64,000 bases of DNA from Shimia sp039969785 (lineage in GTDB: Bacteria; Pseudomonadota; Alphaproteobacteria; Rhodobacterales; Rhodobacteraceae). Location: contig NZ_JBDVNC010000022.1 of the NCBI RefSeq assembly GCF_039969785.1, positions 248,001 to 312,000 of the forward strand, read 5' to 3'. Shown here in pieces: positions 53,768 through 62,175 of this stretch. The notes beneath the pieces are model-generated. The model was not told where the DNA came from and did not search any database. It saw only the letters and a program-made list of their open reading frames with translations. A program made the translations under genes and the position numbers. The stretch's first letter is position 1. Every line of letters begins with the position of its first letter.

Positions 53768-54352
53768 TTATTTCAAGCCATCTTGCCCAATTGCGTTTTC
53801 ATGGGTCAACCCACCCACTCGTGGTAAGGGGCGTCCGCTGTCTGTCACTGCGACGGCGACCATAATCTCGCTGGCACGCGGCGCATCGTTTAAACGGACT
53901 TCAATCCCATCAAAATGACTGCGCACATAGGCCGCATCTTTGTGCCCCAGAGGTACGTCGAGAACTTGGCCGGGGCTTCCCATCTTTTTAGATGACGCCA
54001 CAAGCGCTGCACCTTTTTCGACCTCGACGCGCAGTGGAGCGCCGAGTTTGGGGTGTAGAATTGCGGCTGCATGTTCCAGCTCACCGGCTTCGCCAACCAT
54101 TGCAGATTTCCCGTAGCTTTCAGCCTGTGCCGGTGTGATACCAAGCGCCGTAACACATTTGCGACCAAGCAGAGTACCCAGTTCGGCACCAATATCCATG
54201 AGGACAGTCAAGTCTTCCTCATACCGACCTGCGAAAGGGTTTTCGATGACAGCAACGGCCACAGCCTTGCGGGTCGCGGGTGAGATTTCCCGCCCGATTT
54301 CACGGTGCGTTTCCTCGACATTCACGGCTATTTTTCTGATCTTCAGGATCAT
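53768..54352 (-). CDS. DUF1185 'amino acid synthesis' family protein, copy B
   Basis: 194 aa. Matches the DUF1185/AA_synth family: ENPFAGRYEEDLTVLMDIG, SYGKSAMVGEAGELEHAAAILHP, and KDAAYVRSHFDGIEVRLNDAPRASEIMVAVAVTDSGRPLPRVGGL. A structure of one member was, as I recall, described as a chorismate-mutase-like fold; no reaction is established. About half its residues match the adjacent copy A, with which it overlaps by 4 bases, so they may form a heteromer. Conserved His, Arg and Glu residues suggest an enzyme acting on a small acid, perhaps after ring opening. Confidence 0.85.
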   Translation of the reverse strand: MILKIRKIAVNVEETHREIGREISPATRKAVAVAVIENPFAGRYEEDLTVLMDIGAELGTLLGRKCVTALGITPAQAESYGKSAMVGEAGELEHAAAILHPKLGAPLRVEVEKGAALVASSKKMGSPGQVLDVPLGHKDAAYVRSHFDGIEVRLNDAPRASEIMVAVAVTDSGRPLPRVGGLTHENAIGQDGLK

Positions 54353-54930
54353 CTCAGGCCATCCTTTCCGACGATGTCTTGCGCAGCCAATCCACCAGCG
54401 CGGTTATGGACCCTTGCGCCAGTGCTCATCACTAAGATCAATGCCATCTCGTTGGCCCTTGGGGCATCATTCAATCCGACTTCCATTGTGTCGAAATGGC
54501 TGCGGACATAAGATGCATTGATGTGAGTAATTGGCACATCCAACCGCGATCCGACACCACCCACCTTTTTGGACGATGGGACAATTGCGCTGGAATCGTT
54601 CAACAACTCGCGCATCGCATACCCGCCCGGCGCGTGCCAAAGCGCTCCATGCTCCAACTCGCCGTCGGCGCCAACGAGCGCTCCTTTGCCGTATCCCTCA
54701 ACTTTATCCGCACCGCCCAGCATCTCGACCAGACGTGTCGCAAGCTTTAGGCCAAGTGGTTTCAGGTCTTCCATGAACCCTTGAATATCTGCCTCATACC
54801 GTCCCGCAAAAGGATTCTGAATAATGGCAATCGCTGCTGCACGGCGCGGCGGATTTGACGAAACAGGTCCTCCCTCGTGAAAAGTTTCCTCAAGTGAAAA
54901 AGCGGTTTTTCTGAGAATGACGTCAGGCAT
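54349..54930 (-). CDS. DUF1185 'amino acid synthesis' family protein, copy A
   Basis: 193 aa paralogue of the downstream gene: QNPFAGRYEADIQGFMEDL, GYGKGALVGADGELEHGALWH, INASYVRSHFDTMEVGLNDAPRANEMALILVMSTGAR. Same start pattern (VILRKTAFSLEETFHEGG against ILKIRKIAVNVEETHREIG). It overlaps the UPF0280 gene by 8 bases and copy B by 4 bases, so stoichiometric production is likely. No catalytic function is known for the family; the cluster suggests a step between the enamidase product and the CoA ester. Confidence 0.85.
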   Translation of the reverse strand: MPDVILRKTAFSLEETFHEGGPVSSNPPRRAAAIAIIQNPFAGRYEADIQGFMEDLKPLGLKLATRLVEMLGGADKVEGYGKGALVGADGELEHGALWHAPGGYAMRELLNDSSAIVPSSKKVGGVGSRLDVPITHINASYVRSHFDTMEVGLNDAPRANEMALILVMSTGARVHNRAGGLAAQDIVGKDGLR

Positions 54931-55786
54931 ATTCTTTGGTCCTCGTATGGGGAGAGATCATATTTGTGTCAGTTGCCAAGGCTTCACCTTGCAGAAACAA
55001 GGCGGCCCCGTGGATGGTGTTTCGGTTGACCATAGTCAACGCGCAATCAAGGCCGGTCCGCAATGCTGCGGTGCGATCCGAGGCGGCAAGGAGGCCGCAG
55101 TCAGTAACAACGAGATTTGCCTCCAAATCGCTTGCGTCAACCATCTCGTTGGCAGGACGCCTCGAAATTGCAGAGTGGTCCGCAAGGTCCACGGCATTGG
55201 CAATCAAAGTTGCGGCAACATCGGCATTTGCGGCATTGGTGGACAACACTGTGACACTGTCCGCAATGCCGCAGCTAAGGCTGCGGCCGTGCCGCCCGCT
55301 AGTCGCAATGCCGCCCACGTTGTCTGAGCGTTGGATAATGATTTGGCCAAGAACGCTACCATCATGGCTGGCCATTGCCGAAGAATAACGTTCGCCCGCC
55401 TGCAAATGCAGCGCAATATCGCCACCGTTGTTCACGTAGGCGCGTCGCAAATCTGCACCCTCGATCATAGCTTCAAGAACCGTATCGGCAACGGAACCCG
55501 CAACTGCCGCCATGCGCGTGAGAAAACCATAATCCGAAAATGTGATTGCCGCTACGTGCATCCGTTGTGCAACGTCCCCCATAGGGCACTCCACGGTCGG
55601 TGACATCGGTTGCTTTAGCGCGCCCAACTCAGTCACAAGTTCCGTCAGGATTGTCTGAAACCGCGCATTGGCGGCCTCAAAAGCCCGATCTCGCTGACCA
55701 TCCGCACTGATGATCAAATCAATCGGACCATGCTGTAGATGCAGCCTTTTCCCGCAAGGTAATATGGCAGCTGTGGGATTCATCAA
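54923..55786 (-). CDS. UPF0280 family protein (ApbE-like fold)
   Basis: 287 aa. UPF0280 proteins are, as I recall, placed in the ApbE-like flavin transferase superfamily. Visible motifs are ANARFQTILTELVTELGALKQPM, the conserved ITFSDYGFLTRMAAVAGSVADTVLEAMI, RAYVNNGGDIALHL and IATSGRHGRSLSCGIADSVTVLSTNAANADVAATLIANAVD. These resemble the ApbE core (AGSVAD..., NxGGD, TSG...). It overlaps the Hnr-like gene by 4 bases. It may therefore attach or handle a flavin for that reductase; this is inferred and no UPF0280 activity is established. Confidence 0.85.
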   Translation of the reverse strand: MMNPTAAILPCGKRLHLQHGPIDLIISADGQRDRAFEAANARFQTILTELVTELGALKQPMSPTVECPMGDVAQRMHVAAITFSDYGFLTRMAAVAGSVADTVLEAMIEGADLRRAYVNNGGDIALHLQAGERYSSAMASHDGSVLGQIIIQRSDNVGGIATSGRHGRSLSCGIADSVTVLSTNAANADVAATLIANAVDLADHSAISRRPANEMVDASDLEANLVVTDCGLLAASDRTAALRTGLDCALTMVNRNTIHGAALFLQGEALATDTNMISPHTRTKEYA

Positions 55787-57273
55787 ACCTCCCTATCCTT
55801 GGCCCACCGATAGTTGTTATGCGCCATTGGGTCGTGGGCATGTCTATCTTGCTGAACTGTTCTTGGCTCACCGACGGTCACTTCACCTACAGGTTTGATA
55901 TGTCCCATATGACCACCCAGTGTTTTGTAATCGCTAACGCGCAATGTAAATTCAATCGGCGCAACCAAGGCAGGTGTTGGCACATAACCAAAGGATTGCG
56001 TCGGCATATCCAAGATATCGACCATCACCGTAATCCCACCGCCCGGCCAAACGTACGCCTCTGCACCGCCGCAAGAAACGTGGGTCAACGACTCCTTCAC
56101 AGATCGCGTCAGACGCACCGGGTTTTCCGTCACGCCAGCCCTAAGACTGCCGCCAGCGCCACCCATAAACAATACAGAGCACACCGATGGCTCGCAGTTT
56201 TCCGCGATCAAATCTGCAGAGGCCTTCATCACTGCCGGAATGGTTTTGGGTTGTGGAACGAGGTCCGCATCCAGCTCATAATATGCGAATTGTTCGCCCG
56301 TAGTTGAGACCATTAAAAGGCGCAAGCCTTCCCAAGCCACTTTTGGGTTGAATGGCTTAAGGATCGTTGTAGGGTCTTCAATATCCGTGCCTCCCCAGCC
56401 GGTACCCGGCTCAGCCACCTGAAAATATCGCCCAGGGGTTGACCGACGGCCTGCGATCTTGATGCCCGTTGATGGCACGTCCAACTGTTTACCGGCCTCA
56501 TGTTCCGACAGAACCCCAGTAATGTGATCATCCACCACCACCACCTCGTCCACATGCCCAAGCCATTGCATCGCAAACATCCCGATGGTTGCAGAACCAC
56601 AGCCAACGCGCATCAGCTTTTCTTCGACGCCGTTTACGATAGGCGCCTTGCCCGCCTCGACCACTAACTCGATCTGATGGTCTGCTTCGCCAATCGTCAT
56701 TGCTACAGCCTCGCGGTTGCACAAGCGCAACAGTGCATCGCATGTCACGCGGCCCTCTTTTTTCGAGCCCCCGGTGAGATGTTCAACACCACCCAATGAC
56801 AACATTTTTGAGCCGTATTCGGATGTCATCACATGCCCAATGGGCTCGCCGTCCGCGTAGACAACGTCGCGCTCGTGACCCAGATGTCGGTCCGTGTCGA
56901 TCTTCACTTTCACACCGCAGTAACTAAATATGCCCTCGGTCACGACCGTCACCATGTCCACGCCACTATTGTTCTGGCTGACAATAAATGGAGCGGGTTT
57001 GTAATCAGGATAGGTCGTACCCGCACCCACAGCAGTCACAAAGGGCCGTTCGCCCTTAATGATATCGCCGTCCCAATTGTCGGCCCCACCGCCCTTCAGA
57101 AAGGGAACCAACTTTTGATCGGTGCCTTGTATAATGGTTAGTGGATCAAGACGTACCAACTCTCCGTCATGGTTGGCATAGCGATCACAGGCGCCAGATT
57201 TACCGTCAGCGATGAAACACATCACCGGGCAGGCGTCACACCGAATTTTCTCGGGTTTATTATGAGCCTTCAT
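55783..57273 (-). CDS. hnr: 6-hydroxynicotinate reductase-like Fe-S protein
   Basis: 496 aa. The N-terminus has a CX2CX3CX9C motif (Cys12, 15, 19, 29 in RCDACPVMCFIADGKSGACDRY), likely a 4Fe-4S site. The rest matches proteins annotated as 6-hydroxynicotinate reductase (Hnr), which in Eubacterium barkeri reduces 6-hydroxynicotinate to 1,4,5,6-tetrahydro-6-oxonicotinate with ferredoxin. Gly-rich motifs occur at MGGAGGSLRAGVTENPVRLTRSV and SCGGAEAYVWPGGGITVMVD. The start at 57273 has GGAG seven bases upstream; the frame is open further upstream but without protein-like features. It leads the hnr-UPF0280-DUF1185-DUF1185 operon. Presence next to an enamidase homologue strongly supports the call. 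Confidence 0.85.
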   Translation of the reverse strand: MKAHNKPEKIRCDACPVMCFIADGKSGACDRYANHDGELVRLDPLTIIQGTDQKLVPFLKGGGADNWDGDIIKGERPFVTAVGAGTTYPDYKPAPFIVSQNNSGVDMVTVVTEGIFSYCGVKVKIDTDRHLGHERDVVYADGEPIGHVMTSEYGSKMLSLGGVEHLTGGSKKEGRVTCDALLRLCNREAVAMTIGEADHQIELVVEAGKAPIVNGVEEKLMRVGCGSATIGMFAMQWLGHVDEVVVVDDHITGVLSEHEAGKQLDVPSTGIKIAGRRSTPGRYFQVAEPGTGWGGTDIEDPTTILKPFNPKVAWEGLRLLMVSTTGEQFAYYELDADLVPQPKTIPAVMKASADLIAENCEPSVCSVLFMGGAGGSLRAGVTENPVRLTRSVKESLTHVSCGGAEAYVWPGGGITVMVDILDMPTQSFGYVPTPALVAPIEFTLRVSDYKTLGGHMGHIKPVGEVTVGEPRTVQQDRHAHDPMAHNNYRWAKDREV

Positions 57274-57522
57274 GTTGCGCCTCCAAAATTTAGTGATCGC
57301 ATGCGCAGCGGCCTCGCAGGAACATGACGAATCCGCAATAGCACCAGCACAATACCCTGAAAATCCTTGATGCCTGTAGCATCTTCTAAACGCCAAAGAA
57401 TTGTTCTTTGCCCGACTCCAGTAAGCACAATTGCGCCACCGACCAAAATTTTGTTGAGCTGTTGAGCAAGCAATGCCCACAACTCCGTCGAGATAAGATA
57501 CGTCAAGTGGCAATTCCTTAGC

Positions 57523-57540
57523 TTGTTAGTATACAAATGA
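57523..57540. promoter_or_regulatory. Operator-like site 2, upstream of hnr
   Basis: TTGTTAGTATACAAATGA; its reverse complement matches site 1 at 15 of 18 bases. Located about 250 bases before the chosen hnr start. Confidence 0.7.
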
Positions 57541-57829
57541 TATTAATAACACTTGAAGTGTGTCAACCGAATTCATTGGCGGTACCAGAGCGCGCAGACC
57601 TGAAGCAAATGCCATTCCTCACGACTGAATTGAGCTGATCTTCAAAAGAGCCAACATCTAAACCTCGACGCATGACGATCCGACCAGCCACTGCTGCGTG
57701 AGAGAAAAGTAGTTGCAATGGTATTTTTGAAATAGCCAGGTCAGCGGTCCCCCCTGTCAAAAAAGCTCACTGGCAAGGGCGCAACTGGATTGGAACCTGT
57801 AGAATTCCTAAAAAACCGTAGCTTGAAAC

Positions 57830-57847
57830 TTGTTTGCCTACAAATGA
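57830..57847. promoter_or_regulatory. Operator-like site 3, upstream of the Rieske gene
   Basis: TTGTTTGCCTACAAATGA, matching site 2 at 14-15 of 18 bases. Lies 67 bases before the oxygenase ATG. Confidence 0.65.
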
Positions 57848-57852
57848 CATTT

Positions 57853-57870
57853 TCATTTGACAACTAACGA
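57853..57870. promoter_or_regulatory. Operator-like site 4, upstream of the Rieske gene
   Basis: TCATTTGACAACTAACGA, in opposite orientation to site 3 and 5 bases from it. Matches the reverse complement of site 2 at 14 of 18 bases. Confidence 0.6.
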
Positions 57871-57913
57871 GTTCATGGCCTCAACTAAGCGAAGTAGATG
57901 TGTTGAGGAATTT

Positions 57914-58984
57914 ATGACAAGCTTTGTGAAAAACAGTTGGTACGTCGCGGGATGGTCGCGAGACTTCGGTGACGACCTAAGAGCTCTTGAAATTCTGGGT
58001 CAGCGTCTTGTGGTTTTTCGCACCTCAACTGGTGCTGTTAGGGCGCTTGAGGATCGGTGCCCGCATCGACTACTCCCACTCTCAAAGGGAAAGCGGATCG
58101 GCGATACGATCCAGTGTGGATACCACGGCATGACCTTCAGTGCGGAAGGCCAATGCGTTCGAGTGCCGGGTCAGACCAACACCCCCAAAAGTGCCTTTGT
58201 CGAAGCCTTTCCAATAGAAGAACGCCACGGCATTGTCTGGATCTGGATGGGTGATCCTGAACTAGCGGACGTTGGCAAGATTTTCGACATGCCGGAATTT
58301 TCGGCCGAGGGCTGGCATGCCCACCACGGCGACGCGCTACACATCAAATCGAACTACCTCAACGTGGCTGAAAACCTTGTCGATCCGGCCCATGTCAGTT
58401 TTGTTCACCCGACCACATTAGGCAGTGCAGCCAGCGAAGATGTGCCTGTGCATGTCTCGACTGGAAGCAACGTTATTTCGGCTTGGCGCTGGATAAAGGA
58501 TTCCGCACCAGTTGGGTTTTTCCAAAAATTTGGCGGTTTTTCTGGCAACGTAGACCGCTGGCACTACTATGACCTTCACCTGCCCTCGACTGCGGTGATC
58601 GACTTTGGGAGCATCGATATTAAATACAATTGCGTCGAAGAAGACCGCGATCAAGGTGTGCGCATCTTTGCTTTACACTTTGTGACGCCCGTGAACGAAA
58701 ATTATACCATCGATCATTGGATGCACCTTCGAAATACCTCGCTGGGGGACGAAGTTGCCTCAGCGCAAATGGATACTTTGTTCAAAATCGCATTCGCAGA
58801 AGATAAGGAAATTTTGGAAGCGGTTCATGAGGCTGAGCAGCAACCCCAACGACGCAAACCTATCCGTATTGCTATCGACAAAGCGCCAAGCGTCTATCGC
58901 AAACGTATTCGCGACCTCATAGCAGAGGAAGCGACACATGACTTGGCCAATTCAGAGCACTCAAGCTTCATCAATCATGACTGA
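57914..58984 (+). CDS. Rieske non-heme iron oxygenase, VanA-like
   Basis: Oxygenase component of 356 aa, resembling vanillate O-demethylase and related Rieske monooxygenases. The Rieske 2Fe-2S ligands are in DRCPHR and QCGYHGM. The mononuclear iron site lies in LNVAENLVDPAHVSFVHPTTLG (His, His, with bridging Asp). The ATG at 57914 has GAGGAA upstream and yields the normal MTSFVKNSWYVAGW start. No dedicated reductase is adjacent; the ferredoxin reductase 7 kb away may serve. Members of this class hydroxylate or demethylate aromatic acids and betaines, so it may prepare the ring for the Hnr-like reductase. Confidence 0.9.
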   Translation: MTSFVKNSWYVAGWSRDFGDDLRALEILGQRLVVFRTSTGAVRALEDRCPHRLLPLSKGKRIGDTIQCGYHGMTFSAEGQCVRVPGQTNTPKSAFVEAFPIEERHGIVWIWMGDPELADVGKIFDMPEFSAEGWHAHHGDALHIKSNYLNVAENLVDPAHVSFVHPTTLGSAASEDVPVHVSTGSNVISAWRWIKDSAPVGFFQKFGGFSGNVDRWHYYDLHLPSTAVIDFGSIDIKYNCVEEDRDQGVRIFALHFVTPVNENYTIDHWMHLRNTSLGDEVASAQMDTLFKIAFAEDKEILEAVHEAEQQPQRRKPIRIAIDKAPSVYRKRIRDLIAEEATHDLANSEHSSFINHD

Positions 58985-59021
58985 AAAACAGTCAAATCAA
59001 ATTCAACAAGGAGAAACAGAT

Positions 59022-60233
59022 ATGAAGAGAAGTACTTTCTTGAAAGGTCTGGTGGCCTCAACGGCCTTAGCCCTGACGCCGTTGGCAGTTGTGGCACAAT
59101 CCGGTGATCCAATCATCATTGGTGAGATCAACCACTACAAACGCATGGCCGCATTCGCGGGGCCGTACAAACAAGGTATGGAACTCGCGATTGAGCAGAT
59201 AAATGCAGATGGTGGCGTTCTTGGTCGCCCGTTAGAATTCATTTTCCGCGATGACCAAGGTGAACCAGGCGAAGCGGTTAAGATTGCAGAAGAACTGATG
59301 ACACGCGAAGGTGCTGTGATGTTGACCGGCTCGATCCTGTCAAACGTTGGCTTGGCGATCTCTTCATTTGCCGGTGAAAAGGGCTATGTTTATCTCGCTT
59401 CAGAGCCGCTCGCCGATGGCTTGGTTTGGGCTGCGGGTAACAAATACACTTTCCGTTTGCGCTCCTCCACACACATGCAGGCTGGTATGCTTGCTGAAGC
59501 CGCCGCCGCAAGCGGGGCCAAGTCGTTTGCAACAATAGCGCCAAACTATTCCTACGGTCACGACGCCGTTGCCGCTTTCAAAACAGCCCTTACAGCTTTG
59601 GTTCCAGACGCTACCTTCGTGGCCGAGCAATGGCCCGGTGTGTTCAAAATTGACGCCGGCGCTGAGGTTCAAGCCTTGGAACGCGCCAAACCCGACGCGA
59701 TCTACAACGTCACATTCGGTACGGACCTAGCCAAGTTTGTCCGCGAAGGCGGCGACCGCGGGTTGTTTGACGGTCGTACAGTCTTCAGCCTTTTGTCGGG
59801 CGAACCGGAATATCTGGAACCCCTTGGTGACGAGGCGCCCGAGGGTTGGACCGTTACAGGCTATCCTTGGTACGATCTAAACGACGGCCCGGGCGGTGCG
59901 TTCGTCACAGATTACCAGACACGCTATGACACGGCTCCGCGTTTGGGATCCATGGTTGGGTACATGACAGTACAGTCCATCGCAGCAGCAATCGCGCGCG
60001 CAGGGTCAACTGAAACCGAAGCAATTCGCGCGGCTTTTGAAGACCTTCCGGTCTCTACGCCGGTTGGTGATATCGTGTTCCGTGCCGCCGACAACCAATC
60101 CACAATGGGTGCCTATGTTGGCACAACAGCTCTTAAGGACGGCGCTGGCATTATGGTTGATTGGGAATACAAAGCAGGCGCTGACTATTTGCCATCAGCA
60201 GAAGAGGTCAAAGCTCTTCGTCCAGCTGAGTAA
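59022..60233 (+). CDS. Branched-chain-type ABC transporter substrate-binding protein
   Basis: Periplasmic binding protein of the Leu/Ile/Val (LivJ/AmiC) family, 403 aa. Signal peptide MKRSTFLKGLVASTALALTPLAVVAQ. Mature part starts DPIIIGEINHYKRMAAFAGPYKQGMELAIEQINADGGVLGRPLEF, the family signature. AAGGAG precedes the ATG; upstream in-frame codons overlap the oxygenase gene. Such proteins commonly bind aromatic acids rather than amino acids when encoded in catabolic clusters; here an N-heteroaromatic acid is likely. Confidence 0.92.
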   Translation: MKRSTFLKGLVASTALALTPLAVVAQSGDPIIIGEINHYKRMAAFAGPYKQGMELAIEQINADGGVLGRPLEFIFRDDQGEPGEAVKIAEELMTREGAVMLTGSILSNVGLAISSFAGEKGYVYLASEPLADGLVWAAGNKYTFRLRSSTHMQAGMLAEAAAASGAKSFATIAPNYSYGHDAVAAFKTALTALVPDATFVAEQWPGVFKIDAGAEVQALERAKPDAIYNVTFGTDLAKFVREGGDRGLFDGRTVFSLLSGEPEYLEPLGDEAPEGWTVTGYPWYDLNDGPGGAFVTDYQTRYDTAPRLGSMVGYMTVQSIAAAIARAGSTETEAIRAAFEDLPVSTPVGDIVFRAADNQSTMGAYVGTTALKDGAGIMVDWEYKAGADYLPSAEEVKALRPAE

Positions 60234-60241
60234 ATAAACGA

Positions 60242-60269
60242 CAGCCCCCGGTAAACACACCGGGGGCTG
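60242..60269 (+). promoter_or_regulatory. Strong hairpin between binding protein and permease genes
   Basis: CAGCCCCCGGT pairs perfectly with ACCGGGGGCTG (11-bp stem, 6-base loop), 8 bases after the binding-protein stop. No T-run follows, so partial termination or mRNA stabilisation is more likely than full termination. Confidence 0.65.
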
Positions 60270-60315
60270 CACAGTCGCGAACCTCCCCCAACACTTCCAA
60301 ACGGATACCGCTCGC

Positions 60316-62175
60316 ATGGAATTTTTTTTCGCCCAAATTCTGACGGGCCTTGCAAACGCAAGCTCTCTGTTTCTTGTGGCATGTGGCTTGTCGCTTATCT
60401 TCGGCGTGACACGCATTGTTAACTTTGCTCACGGAAGCCTCTACATGCTGGGTGCCTACATCGGGTATTCCTTGATGCAAGTCCTTCCTGGTGGGTTAGG
60501 ATTTTGGGCATCTATTCTTTTGGCCAGTGTTGCCGTTGGAATAATCGGCATTCTGATCGAAATGTTGGTCCTGCGTCCCGTGTACCGCGCACCAGAGCTG
60601 TTCCAATTGGTCGCGACCTTTGGGGTCATACTTGTGATCCAAGACCTTACCTTGCTGATTTGGGGCCCCGAAGATCTATTAGGCCCACGTGCGCCCGGTC
60701 TGCGTGGCGTTTTTCGAATTTTCGGGGAGCCAATCCCCAAATATGACCTCGTCGTGCTGGCGATAACGCCATTTATCGCACTCGCCCTATGGTACCTGAT
60801 CACAAAAACACGAGTGGGCGTCCTTGTACGGGCGGCAACGCAAGACCGCGAAATGGTCGGTGCATTGGGCGTTAATCAAGCATGGCTGTTTACCGGCGTC
60901 TTTGCTTTGGGCTCTGCGCTGGCAGGTCTTGGCGGCGCGTTACAGCTGCCCAAAGGTGGTGCTGACTTGTTGATGGACTTCACTATCCTCACCCCAGTGT
61001 TTGTTGTCGTGGTGATCGGCGGCATGGGATCACTGCCCGGTGCATATCTTGCTGCGGTCATTATTTCCGTGTTGAACGTATTTGGCATCACGTATGTGCC
61101 TCAATCCACCCTTGTGTTGATGTTTATCGTGATGATTGTCGTCTTGATGGTCCGACCCTACGGTATCTTCGGTCGGGAAGAAGTCGCCGGCGAACATGGG
61201 CAGGTTGGAGAGCCGGAAGACCCGATCAAACCCGCGTCTTCTCGAATTCGTATCCTTGTGGCGATTGGACTTGCTGGATTGGCTCTGTTGCCGCTCTACG
61301 GCACGTCTTTTTCCCAAGTTTTGGCGATCGACATTCTGATCTTTGCCCTGTTTGCGGCGAGCCTGCATTTCCTTCTTGGGCTTGGTGGCATGGTCAGCTT
61401 TGGTCACGCCGCGTACTATGGCGGCGGTGCTTATGTTGCAGCGCTCTTGGTGTCTCACCTCAATACCCCAATGGAGCTTGCATTCATGCTGGCCCCCCTT
61501 GGCGCAGGCGTCGCAGCGCTTGCGATTGGCTGGGTTTGTCTGCGCTCGACCGGCGTTTACTTTGCCATGTTAACCCTTGCCTTCGCCCAATTGTTATGGA
61601 GCCTCGTGTTCCAATGGGGTGATGTTACCGGCGGTGATGACGGGCTCGTCAATATCTGGCCGTCCGATTGGCTAAACGAAACAACCGCATTCTTCTACTT
61701 TACGTTGGTTATGGCGGTGGGCGGTATCGTCGTGCTGCGTCACATCGCGCATTCTCCATTTGGCTACGCTCTGCGCGCCGCCCGAGACAGCAAACGCCAA
61801 GCCGAGGCCACAGGCATCGACACTCACAAAGTTCAACTGCTGGCCTTTGGATTTGCCGGGCTTATGGGCGGCTTGGCGGGCGCATTGTTTGTATTCTCAA
61901 AGGGCAGTGTATTTCCCAACGAATTGGAAATCGCCCGGAGCTTTGATGCCTTGATCGTGGTCTTTTTAGGCGGTGTCAAAACACTTGCGGGCGGCGTCGT
62001 TGGCGCCGGCTTCTTCAAAGGCATCGAAGAGACGCTTTTGCGGTTCGAATACTGGAGACTTGTGATGGGCCTTCTGATCATCGGTATCGTCATCCTTGCA
62101 CCCGAAGGCGTCGTCGGCTCGTTCCGCAAGGCGGTCCGGCGGTTCAGTGGCGCGAATGAAGGAGACAGAACATGA
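60316..62175 (+). CDS. Fused LivH-LivM branched-chain-type ABC permease
   Basis: 619 aa, a fusion of the two membrane subunits usually made separately. Residues 1-290 are LivH-like (LFLVACGLSLIFGVTRIVNFAHGSLYMLGAYIGY, VRAATQDREMVGALGVN) and residues ~315-610 LivM-like (LHFLLGLGGMVSFGHAAYYGGGAYVAALL, ALRAARDSKRQAEATGID). Each half has its EAA-type loop. The linker (EVAGEHGQVGEPEDPIKPASS) is polar and cytoplasmic. Overlaps livG by 4 bases. Confidence 0.93.
   Translation: MEFFFAQILTGLANASSLFLVACGLSLIFGVTRIVNFAHGSLYMLGAYIGYSLMQVLPGGLGFWASILLASVAVGIIGILIEMLVLRPVYRAPELFQLVATFGVILVIQDLTLLIWGPEDLLGPRAPGLRGVFRIFGEPIPKYDLVVLAITPFIALALWYLITKTRVGVLVRAATQDREMVGALGVNQAWLFTGVFALGSALAGLGGALQLPKGGADLLMDFTILTPVFVVVVIGGMGSLPGAYLAAVIISVLNVFGITYVPQSTLVLMFIVMIVVLMVRPYGIFGREEVAGEHGQVGEPEDPIKPASSRIRILVAIGLAGLALLPLYGTSFSQVLAIDILIFALFAASLHFLLGLGGMVSFGHAAYYGGGAYVAALLVSHLNTPMELAFMLAPLGAGVAALAIGWVCLRSTGVYFAMLTLAFAQLLWSLVFQWGDVTGGDDGLVNIWPSDWLNETTAFFYFTLVMAVGGIVVLRHIAHSPFGYALRAARDSKRQAEATGIDTHKVQLLAFGFAGLMGGLAGALFVFSKGSVFPNELEIARSFDALIVVFLGGVKTLAGGVVGAGFFKGIEETLLRFEYWRLVMGLLIIGIVILAPEGVVGSFRKAVRRFSGANEGDRT

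Larger units (their letters stand above)
57274..57913. other. Regulatory gap between hnr and the Rieske oxygenase
   Basis: 640 bases with divergent promoters and three operator-like sites. On the minus strand, an 88-codon frame (57270-57536, TTG start inside an operator) and a 65-codon frame (57563-57760) are open; neither was recognised nor has a ribosome site. A palindrome ACACTT-G-AAGTGT lies at about 57549-57561. The 240-base stretch upstream of hnr would be an unusually long leader. Confidence 0.45.
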
